From the NCBI GenBank assembly GCA_016287995.1, contig JAEEXW010000061.1, positions 1-10,682 of the forward strand: 10,682 nt of DNA. Reading direction: 5' to 3'. The notes under the pieces are model-generated. The model was not told where the DNA came from, ran no database searches, and was given only the letters and a program-made list of their open reading frames with translations. This document shows, in pieces, positions 5,531 through 10,682 of the stretch. Origin of the DNA: Bacteroidales bacterium. GTDB taxonomy: Bacteria > Bacteroidota > Bacteroidia > Bacteroidales > UBA3824. Both the position numbers and the translations under genes were made by a program. Every line of letters begins with the position of its first letter. The first letter of the stretch is position 1.

Positions 5531-8110
5531 TCAAAACGGATAACCAATACCTATATTAAATGCCCAATTTGAAGATTTCAGAACAAATCTTTCGTCAGTT
5601 TGGAATTTCCAGCGTTTGTTTTCCGGCAGTGCAGGGTCGTAAAGTTTCAAACCGAAATCCGTGCGGAAAATAAAAAAGTCAAAATCCAGTCTCAATCCCA
5701 AGCCCGTGCCGAAAGCTATTTCCTTATAAAACCTTTTGAACGAAAAATCACCGCCGTCGCGCTTGTCGTCCTTGTTGATAGACCAGATGTTTCCCGCGTC
5801 AAAAAACCACGCACCCTCAACAACCCAAAAAATTTTGAAACGGTATTCAAGATTTGCTTCAAGTTTCATGTCGGAAGTCATGTTCGGATATTTTGTCAAA
5901 AGACCTTCGGGGGCTCTGTTGACATAACTTCCAGGGCCAAGACTGCGTATCTGCCAAGCCCTCAGAGAGTTTGCCCCGCCCGAAAAATACTGCTCAGTAA
6001 AAGGCATTACAGAAGAGTTTCCATACGGTATGCCCAAACCAGCGTATGCCCTAAAAACCACCGTGTTAGTGCCTATCGTCTTGATATAATGACGAAAATC
6101 TATATCCGTCTTGACAAACTGCGCGTAAACCGTCCCGAAAAAAGGAACTGTATAAACGCCCGCCGAGTTTTTTTCCGCGCCGGTTTTCCTGTCAATAAAA
6201 TGCAAAAGGTTGCCCGCCCATGACAGACTGATTTTCAGATAATTGTACATTCTCCGTCCCCGGCTCTGATTGTTGAAAGTAAAAGAATACGAACTTCCCA
6301 AAATAAAATGGTCTTGATACGAATCCTTGATATAAAGTCTGTCAAGCCACGCCATAAACGCGCTGTCAGCATCGGAAATTCGGATTGAACTCAGGCGCAC
6401 CGGCGTTACAGTATTTGAGCAGTATTTCCCGATGTTCCACTGGTAATAAAAACTTCCCATAATAGCCGAGCGCGTGTAATCGGGTCGTTTTCTGTAATTT
6501 ACGCCAAGCGAGAAATAAGATTTCGGCGGATTTTTGCTCATCAGACGCCTGAAATACATCGGTGCTAAAAGTCTCGGAAAATACAACCGCGTTTCAAGTG
6601 CGTATTCCTGAGTATTGAGATCAAAATGCTTTTGCTCCGAAGAAAAATTATTTTGGGATTCCAAAGCCAAAGACAGCCTCAAATCAAAACTTTCAGCACC
6701 GTGAAAAATATTTTTGTGCTGATAAGAAAACGATGACAGCGCACCGAGGTTTCCAGAAGAGTTGGTGCCGCCGATTTCATAACTGTATGACTGCAACGCA
6801 CTGTTGGTCAGATAAATATTACAGTTAAGAGAATCTCTGTACGATGACGGCTCAAACTCTATGTTAACCAACTTATAAACGTTGAAAGCCGTCAAATGCC
6901 GGTAAGTATTGTTTACATTCTGCTGATTGTATTCTTTGCCGCCGCGAATATAAATTTCACGGCAAATCATATAATTTTTTACGACCGACGGCTCTTTTGA
7001 AACAAACAAAACCGGATTCGGCGAAATTCTCGACCGCATATACGAGGTGTCCATTCCAAACATATATTCGTCTTTGTCCATAAGGGCGGCTTTGTTGTCA
7101 TAATTCGGGAAAATGATGATTTGCGAAATAAAAGAGCGGAAATGTTTAACAGTTTTTCCGTTGTCAAGCGTTACGGGCAAAATGTCAACAGTAACCTTTG
7201 CCAAGCGGTTTTCTGTTACGGTATCAACAGTAAAATTAACGTATTCACTTGAAAATCTGTAATATCCTTTGTTTTTGAGATTACTTGTGATACGCGCTCT
7301 TTCGGCTTGAAGAATGTCAATGTCAAGATTCTCGCCCGGTTTGATAAGACATTTTGCGGTGTCCTCATAAAAATATTTTTCAAGCGTATCGTCCTGTTTT
7401 CCGAAATGATAATCAACACTTTGAACTTTTGTCGGCTTTCCCGCCGCAATATTGTAAGTAACGTAGACCTGCTGCTTTTTGATTTTTTCAGAATACGTAA
7501 CCTTGGCGTCGTAATAGCCTTTTGTTTTCATGTAAAGTGCTATCTGTTCGGCGGATTTTTTCGTGGAAATGGGTTTATATTTAACCGGCTCCTCACCTAT
7601 TTTCTGCAAAAACAGCGGAAACGAAAAAATCTTCGTCTTTTCCTCGTAACCTTTGTCGGTGTGTTTTTTGAGTTTCTTTTCAAACTTCTGGGTTACGTTG
7701 TTCCAATATTTCATGGTGTCAAGTATGCCATTCTGCATATAATAGGAAGCAGCAAAAGTACTTTTTTTGATTGTATCCTTCAAAAAAAGTTCCTTTTCTT
7801 TGTACTTGTTTTTGATTCTGCGATTTTTTTCTTCGAGTTTTTGTTCGTTTTCTTTGCGCAAGGAATCGGCTTTTTCGGGCTTGACAGAGTTGTAAATCCG
7901 CGCTTTCAAGGCAATGCCCATTATAGTGCTGACGGGTGTCTGTTTGATGTAATCCTGCGGCTCGGCAATGTCTATCGAGGCCTCGTCGCAGACAACAACG
8001 TTTGACAAAAGAAGATTTTCGTCTTCCGACAAATACTTTTTAGGCGAACAGCCGTTAAGAATAACAGCCGCGAAAAACAAAAATATTATATGTAAATGCA
8101 GTGGTTTCAA
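5531..8110 (-). CDS. tamL: TamL: Omp85/TamA-like outer-membrane lipoprotein of the translocation and assembly module
   Basis: An Omp85-superfamily protein of 859 aa in the outer membrane. In Bacteroidota this lipid-anchored TamA counterpart is thought to work with a TamB-like protein in outer-membrane biogenesis. The first 20 residues are a lipoprotein signal peptide ending in the lipobox LNGC, so Cys21 would be lipidated. A charged Lys/Glu-rich helical stretch (about 78-115) precedes POTRA-like repeats (roughly 175-435; KTKGYYDAKVTY and KNKGYYRF are the recurring cores). From about 440 to the end is a 16-strand-type beta barrel with the Omp85 lid-loop motif GGANSLRAW (711-719) and a C-terminal strand ending in Phe. 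The start is TTG at 8110, chosen because no ATG or GTG lies between it and the upstream in-frame TAA, and it places the signal peptide correctly. It is divergent from the RNA methyltransferase gene, with 37 bases between them. No TamB partner is in view. Confidence 0.9.
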   Translation of the reverse strand: MKPLHLHIIFLFFAAVILNGCSPKKYLSEDENLLLSNVVVCDEASIDIAEPQDYIKQTPVSTIMGIALKARIYNSVKPEKADSLRKENEQKLEEKNRRIKNKYKEKELFLKDTIKKSTFAASYYMQNGILDTMKYWNNVTQKFEKKLKKHTDKGYEEKTKIFSFPLFLQKIGEEPVKYKPISTKKSAEQIALYMKTKGYYDAKVTYSEKIKKQQVYVTYNIAAGKPTKVQSVDYHFGKQDDTLEKYFYEDTAKCLIKPGENLDIDILQAERARITSNLKNKGYYRFSSEYVNFTVDTVTENRLAKVTVDILPVTLDNGKTVKHFRSFISQIIIFPNYDNKAALMDKDEYMFGMDTSYMRSRISPNPVLFVSKEPSVVKNYMICREIYIRGGKEYNQQNVNNTYRHLTAFNVYKLVNIEFEPSSYRDSLNCNIYLTNSALQSYSYEIGGTNSSGNLGALSSFSYQHKNIFHGAESFDLRLSLALESQNNFSSEQKHFDLNTQEYALETRLYFPRLLAPMYFRRLMSKNPPKSYFSLGVNYRKRPDYTRSAIMGSFYYQWNIGKYCSNTVTPVRLSSIRISDADSAFMAWLDRLYIKDSYQDHFILGSSYSFTFNNQSRGRRMYNYLKISLSWAGNLLHFIDRKTGAEKNSAGVYTVPFFGTVYAQFVKTDIDFRHYIKTIGTNTVVFRAYAGLGIPYGNSSVMPFTEQYFSGGANSLRAWQIRSLGPGSYVNRAPEGLLTKYPNMTSDMKLEANLEYRFKIFWVVEGAWFFDAGNIWSINKDDKRDGGDFSFKRFYKEIAFGTGLGLRLDFDFFIFRTDFGLKLYDPALPENKRWKFQTDERFVLKSSNWAFNIGIGYPF

Positions 8111-8130
8111 TTTTTTTTGTAATTTCGCTG

Positions 8131-8159
8131 CAAAATTAATAAATTAAATGATTAGCAAA
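8131..8159 (-). promoter_or_regulatory. Possible tamL promoter
   Basis: Read leftward, TAATTTTG (8138-8131) matches the TAnnTTTG element exactly, and a TTTG (8159-8156) lies 17 bases further upstream, a little closer than the usual 19-21. The upstream element falls inside the first codons of the divergent methyltransferase gene. Transcription would start near 8124, leaving a leader of only about 14 bases before the TTG start. Confidence 0.4.
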
Positions 8160-8909
8160 AATTGTATAAAACATATAAATTCTTTGGAGAAGAAAAAATT
8201 CCGTCTTGAATCAGGAACTTTTATCGCCTCCGGAGAAAAAACTGTGGCGGAAATCTTACGCTCAGAGATGAAAATAAAAACCGTCTTCGCCTTAAAAAAC
8301 TGGATTTCAGCGAACGCTTCAAAATTCAAGAACATTGAAATTCAAGAAGTTACCGAAGAGGAAATGCAAAAAATCACCGTTATGCAGTCTTTTCCGGCGG
8401 TTATCGCGGAAGTGTTTTTCAAAGAAGACAAGCCGCTTAAATTGGACAGCGGAAAATTGTATCTCGCATTGGACTCTTTACGCGACCCCGGCAATTTCGG
8501 CACGATAATCAGAATCGCTGATTGGTTTGGCATTGACGGAATCATCGCCTCTGAGGATTGTGTTGATATGTACAATTCCAAAACCGTTCAAGCGTCAATG
8601 GGTTCGGTTTTTAGGGTTGATGTCTTTTACACGGATTTATGTGCAGTGTTAAAAGAGGCTCAACAGAAAAACATTCCCGTTTACGGAACTTTTCTTGAAG
8701 GCGAAAACATTTACAAAGAAAAACTTTCAAAAAACGGCATCATCGTTCTCGGCAACGAGGGACACGGCATTTTGGAAGAAACAAAAAAATACATCACGAA
8801 AAAACTTTTTATACCTTTTGGTGCTGACAAAGACCGTGCGCCTGAGTCGCTCAACGTTTCGGCGGCAACGGCAGTTGTTTGCAGCGAATTTTTCAGAAGA
8901 AAATTATGA
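8148..8909 (+). CDS. TrmH/SpoU-family RNA 2'-O-ribose methyltransferase
   Basis: A cytoplasmic S-adenosylmethionine-dependent enzyme of the SPOUT class, which methylates the 2'-OH of a nucleotide in rRNA or tRNA; the target base cannot be told from sequence. The N-terminal part (about 1-95) resembles the small RNA-binding SpoU substrate-binding domain. The catalytic domain shows the three family motifs: LDSLRDPGNFGTIIR (108-122) with the conserved Asn116 and Arg122, IIVLGNEGHGI (198-208), and the knot-forming IP...ESLNVSAATAV (222-243). The length of 253 aa is normal. The start ATG lies 37 bases from the divergent tamL start. The stop codon overlaps the next gene's ATG in an ATGA, implying translational coupling to the PAP2 phosphatase. 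I see nothing odd in it. A position beside tamL is, as I recall, common in Bacteroidales. Confidence 0.92.
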   Translation: MISKNCIKHINSLEKKKFRLESGTFIASGEKTVAEILRSEMKIKTVFALKNWISANASKFKNIEIQEVTEEEMQKITVMQSFPAVIAEVFFKEDKPLKLDSGKLYLALDSLRDPGNFGTIIRIADWFGIDGIIASEDCVDMYNSKTVQASMGSVFRVDVFYTDLCAVLKEAQQKNIPVYGTFLEGENIYKEKLSKNGIIVLGNEGHGILEETKKYITKKLFIPFGADKDRAPESLNVSAATAVVCSEFFRRKL

Positions 8910-9487
8910 ATCCGATAGTAGAACTTGACGAACAAATAACGTTGGCGGTAAATTCCTGGAACACAGAGAGTTTAGACCCGTTTTTCTTTTACGTTTCTTA
9001 CCGCTGGCTGTGGATAGGAATCGGCGCGGCACTGCTGTTTTTTGTTTTCAAAAAGGCAAAGCCTGAATACAAAAAAGCAGTGATTTTTCTGCTCTTTTTG
9101 GCTGTTGCGGTTTTGGCGGCAGACCAGATTTGCAACGTTATAAAACATTCAGTCCAGAGATTCCGCCCTTGTTGGGATGAGCGTTTTATGGACTTTGTGC
9201 ATATTGTCAACAACGACCGCGGCGGCAAATACGGTTTTTTTTCAGCACATGCGGCGACATTTTTTGCAATAGCATTTTTGACGATGAAATATTTTCAAAA
9301 CAGAAAATTTACGGTTTTGATATATTCGGTTGCGGTTTTGGTGTCGTATTCGCGGATTTATTTGGGACGGCATTATTTAGGTGATATTGTATGCGGGGCT
9401 ATTGAAGGCACATTGATTGCTTGGTGCGCATATTATTTTTATCAGAAATTTTTAGGGAAATATATGCAGAACCATCAAAAAAATTAA
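8906..9487 (+). CDS. PAP2-superfamily membrane phosphatase
   Basis: Integral inner-membrane phosphatase of the PAP2 type, which removes a phosphate from lipid phosphates or pyrophosphates such as undecaprenyl diphosphate, phosphatidylglycerophosphate or lipid A. All three catalytic motifs are visible in the 193-aa product: K(x6)RP as KHSVQRFRP (80-88), a PSGH-like FSAHAAT (112-118) with His115, and SRxYLGRHYxGD (149-160) with His156 and Asp160. Motif 2 has SAH rather than PSGH, a variation common in Bacteroidota homologues. About five hydrophobic helices surround them. The start is ATG at 8906, overlapping the methyltransferase stop (ATGA); an upstream TTG at 8881 in the same frame is a poorer choice. 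Which lipid it acts on is unknown, although undecaprenyl diphosphate recycling is a fair guess. Confidence 0.9.
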   Translation: MNPIVELDEQITLAVNSWNTESLDPFFFYVSYRWLWIGIGAALLFFVFKKAKPEYKKAVIFLLFLAVAVLAADQICNVIKHSVQRFRPCWDERFMDFVHIVNNDRGGKYGFFSAHAATFFAIAFLTMKYFQNRKFTVLIYSVAVLVSYSRIYLGRHYLGDIVCGAIEGTLIAWCAYYFYQKFLGKYMQNHQKN

Positions 9488-9513
9488 TTATTTTTACGGC
9501 AAAATTTTTAGAT

Positions 9514-9732
9514 ATGAGTAAAGAAAATTTAATAAATCTACGGAATTACCTTTACGGTACGCTTGACGCCGACGATATGCTCTGGCTGGCAGACGAATTG
9601 AAAAGACGTGTCCAAAAAAAGGAAAATATAAAGCCATACACGAGGGAAGAACTTTACGCGATGATAGAAGAATCAGAACGTCAGTATGCAAACGGCGAAT
9701 ATTTTTCGACCGAAGAAGTTTTAAGTGAATAG
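9514..9732 (+). CDS. Small antitoxin-like protein (72 aa), no toxin partner seen
   Basis: A 72-residue acidic/basic helical protein with no membrane or signal segment. The C-terminal half, YTREELYAMIEESERQYANGEYFSTEEV (in part), resembles the tail of small type II antitoxins of the RelB/ParD-like kind common in Bacteroidota, in which an E-E-L-x-x-x-I-E-x-S-E helix and a T/S-x-E-E-V end wrap the toxin. The N-terminal part, LYGTLDADDMLWLADELKRR, could be the DNA-binding or dimer portion. The start is taken at ATG 9514, 26 bases after the PAP2 stop; the frame is open further upstream but would then overlap the PAP2 gene. No RelE/ParE-like gene follows, only a 15-codon reading frame and then the hydrolase. 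The family assignment is by resemblance only, so it could instead be an unrelated small regulator. Confidence 0.55.
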   Translation: MSKENLINLRNYLYGTLDADDMLWLADELKRRVQKKENIKPYTREELYAMIEESERQYANGEYFSTEEVLSE

Positions 9733-9796
9733 TTGCGTTTTGGGATATGAGACGCGAACCTTCCTCATTAGTTAACGAAATAAAAAAATCATAATT

Positions 9797-10516
9797 ATGG
9801 CAGACTTCAAAAACCACGTATCGGTAGGTGCTGCGACGGGTTTTGCCGTTGCAATAATTTCGTATAATTGGAATTTGATTCCGAATGCTTATATGGCTGT
9901 AATAGTGTTTTTCGCAACGGTAATCGGTTCGTTTTTGCCCGACATGGACTCCGAGCCGGGAATCCCGCTGAAAATAGTCTTCGGGGTAAATGCGTATTTT
10001 ATGGCAGCGATGTCGCTGTATTGGATGCACGTTGCGGGAGCGGTTTTGGCGTTAAAAATTTTTGTGCCGTTGGCGGTTTTTGTTTTCGTCATAAAATACG
10101 TAAAAGATTTTTTTGCAACACATACAACTCACAGAGGCATAATTCATTCTGTACCAGCATTACTACTCTGTTTTTTGATTTCGTTATGGCTTGCCTCTAC
10201 AACAAAACTCAACATCAGAGAGCAGTTTGTGATTTCGTTTGCGGTAAGTTGCGGTTATCTGAGTCATCTTCTTTTGGACGAACTTTGGTCGCTGAACATT
10301 GTCAGCGAAGGCTTTTTCGGCAAAAAAGATTACAAATTTTCCCAACTTCTAAAAAAATCATGGGGCAGAAAAAAATCTTCGGGCACGGCATTAGACCTCG
10401 GTTTCAATCAAAAAGAACGCTATCCGGGGGTCATCGCATGGGCACTCGTTGTTCTTTTTCTCATACTTAACAAACAAACGATTTTGCTACTATGCAAGGA
10501 AATCGGGGTGAATTAA
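9797..10516 (+). CDS. YdjM-like membrane-bound metal-dependent hydrolase (DUF457 family)
   Basis: A 239-aa inner-membrane protein of the YdjM/DUF457 family, described as membrane-bound metal-dependent hydrolases of unknown substrate. The conserved acidic and histidine motifs are all there: His7 near the N-terminus, LPDMDSEPG (47-55), THRGIIHS (111-118) and GYLSHLLLDEL (153-163); together they could hold one or two metal ions at the membrane surface. At least four hydrophobic helices are visible (about 30-47, 62-100, 118-133, 211-232). The start ATG at 9797 is preceded by A/T-rich sequence and sits 64 bases after the small antitoxin-like gene. The E. coli relative YdjM is part of the LexA regulon, but no LexA-type site is evident here. 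Function remains unknown. Confidence 0.85.
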   Translation: MADFKNHVSVGAATGFAVAIISYNWNLIPNAYMAVIVFFATVIGSFLPDMDSEPGIPLKIVFGVNAYFMAAMSLYWMHVAGAVLALKIFVPLAVFVFVIKYVKDFFATHTTHRGIIHSVPALLLCFLISLWLASTTKLNIREQFVISFAVSCGYLSHLLLDELWSLNIVSEGFFGKKDYKFSQLLKKSWGRKKSSGTALDLGFNQKERYPGVIAWALVVLFLILNKQTILLLCKEIGVN

Positions 10517-10518
10517 AT

Positions 10519-10560
10519 GCGTTAAAAAATTCGGGTGTAAACCCAACACCCGAAAAACGC
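10519..10560 (-). terminator. Intrinsic terminator of the leftward nitroreductase gene
   Basis: A perfect 9-bp stem, TTCGGGTGT (10530-10538) with ACACCCGAA (10546-10554), encloses a 7-base loop. Read leftward it is followed at once by six T residues (10529-10524), as in a rho-independent terminator for the gene ending at 10564. Outer arms GCGTT (10519-10523) and AACGC (10556-10560) can add pairing. Read rightward there is no adjacent T run, so it may only weakly stop transcripts from the hydrolase gene ending at 10516. Confidence 0.75.
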
Positions 10561-10563
10561 CGC

Positions 10564-10682
10564 TTATTTTTTTATAACAATTTCGTCCACCGATTTTCTT
10601 GTGAAATGCCTTGGACCGGGTTGCGCATTGTCGGCGGGATAGCCAATCGGGAAAATTGCAATTAGGTCGTAATCAGCCATTT
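10564..10682 (-). CDS. Nitroreductase-family protein, C-terminal fragment at the window edge
   Basis: Only the last 38 codons and the TAA stop (10566-10564) are in the window; the rest lies to the right. The visible part, FPIGYPADN followed by RKSVDEIVIKK at the end, is the usual C-terminus of flavin-dependent nitroreductases: the I/LGYPA segment, then a short RK..LEEIV-like tail. These are cytoplasmic FMN-dependent NAD(P)H oxidoreductases of broad substrate range. The frame runs open off the right edge, so the truncation is due to the window. A strong terminator sits 4 bases past the stop. Confidence 0.75.
   Translation of the reverse strand, partial: MADYDLIAIFPIGYPADNAQPGPRHFTRKSVDEIVIKK

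Noticed and set aside
5600..6223. 207-codon rightward open frame opposite the tamL barrel
   Set aside because: Antisense to well-conserved barrel coding sequence; Arg/Lys-rich with no recognisable domain.
7307..8005. 232-codon rightward open frame opposite tamL
   Set aside because: It lies entirely antisense to a clear Omp85 gene, is Phe/Leu-rich from complementing A/T-rich codons, and shows no family motif.
9421..9513. N-terminal extension of the antitoxin-like protein from an upstream start
   Set aside because: It would overlap the PAP2 gene by 67 bases and add hydrophobic residues unlike the rest; ATG at 9514 is the natural start.
9494..10030. 178-codon leftward frame across the antitoxin-like and hydrolase genes
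   Set aside because: Antisense to two better-supported genes, without a domain or plausible start context.
9868..10470. 200-codon frame overlapping the YdjM-like gene on the same strand
   Set aside because: The other frame carries all family motifs; this one is an out-of-frame shadow with scattered cysteines and arginines.

Overview
The window looks like a chromosomal segment of a Bacteroidota bacterium, most likely of the order Bacteroidales. The DNA is A/T-rich and start codons are preceded by A/T-rich sequence without Shine-Dalgarno motifs. Two upstream regions carry the TAnnTTTG promoter element typical of this phylum. The gene types also fit: a TamL-type Omp85 lipoprotein, a Bacteroidota-style sodium:solute symporter and a SiaC-family phosphoprotein. 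I do not name a genus. Every gap between genes is shorter than 100 bases, so there is no long gene-free stretch.

Layout. A 5'-truncated sodium:solute symporter (2-1363, +) converges on, and overlaps by 8 bases, a three-gene leftward cluster. In transcription order the cluster is a SiaC-domain protein with a C-terminal zinc ribbon (5431-4781), a membrane-anchored TIR protein of 522 aa (4762-3194) and a paralogous membrane-anchored TIR protein of 610 aa (3188-1356). Spacings of 18 and 5 bases, together with a good Bacteroidota promoter at about 5470-5502, support one operon. Upstream, also leftward, is tamL (8110-5531), an outer-membrane Omp85/TamA-like lipoprotein that seems to start at TTG. 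Divergent from it is a rightward group: a TrmH/SpoU RNA methyltransferase (8148-8909), a PAP2 phosphatase (8906-9487, ATGA overlap), a small antitoxin-like protein (9514-9732) and a YdjM-like membrane metal-dependent hydrolase (9797-10516). The right edge holds the last 38 codons of a leftward nitroreductase-family gene with its own terminator.

How the genes may work together. tamL, the methyltransferase, the PAP2 phosphatase and the hydrolase look like ordinary envelope and RNA housekeeping genes. The unusual part is the siaC-zinc ribbon/TIR/TIR cluster. Both TIR proteins keep the family's catalytic glutamate, have one transmembrane helix after a Lys-rich patch (TIR domain predicted in the cytoplasm), and end in repeated beta-rich domains predicted in the periplasm. 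The SiaC protein keeps the threonine that is reversibly phosphorylated in characterised SiaC. A plausible but untested reading is an envelope-sensing NAD-cleaving or signalling module gated by a phospho-switch protein. No recognisable SiaA, SiaB or SiaD partner lies in this window.
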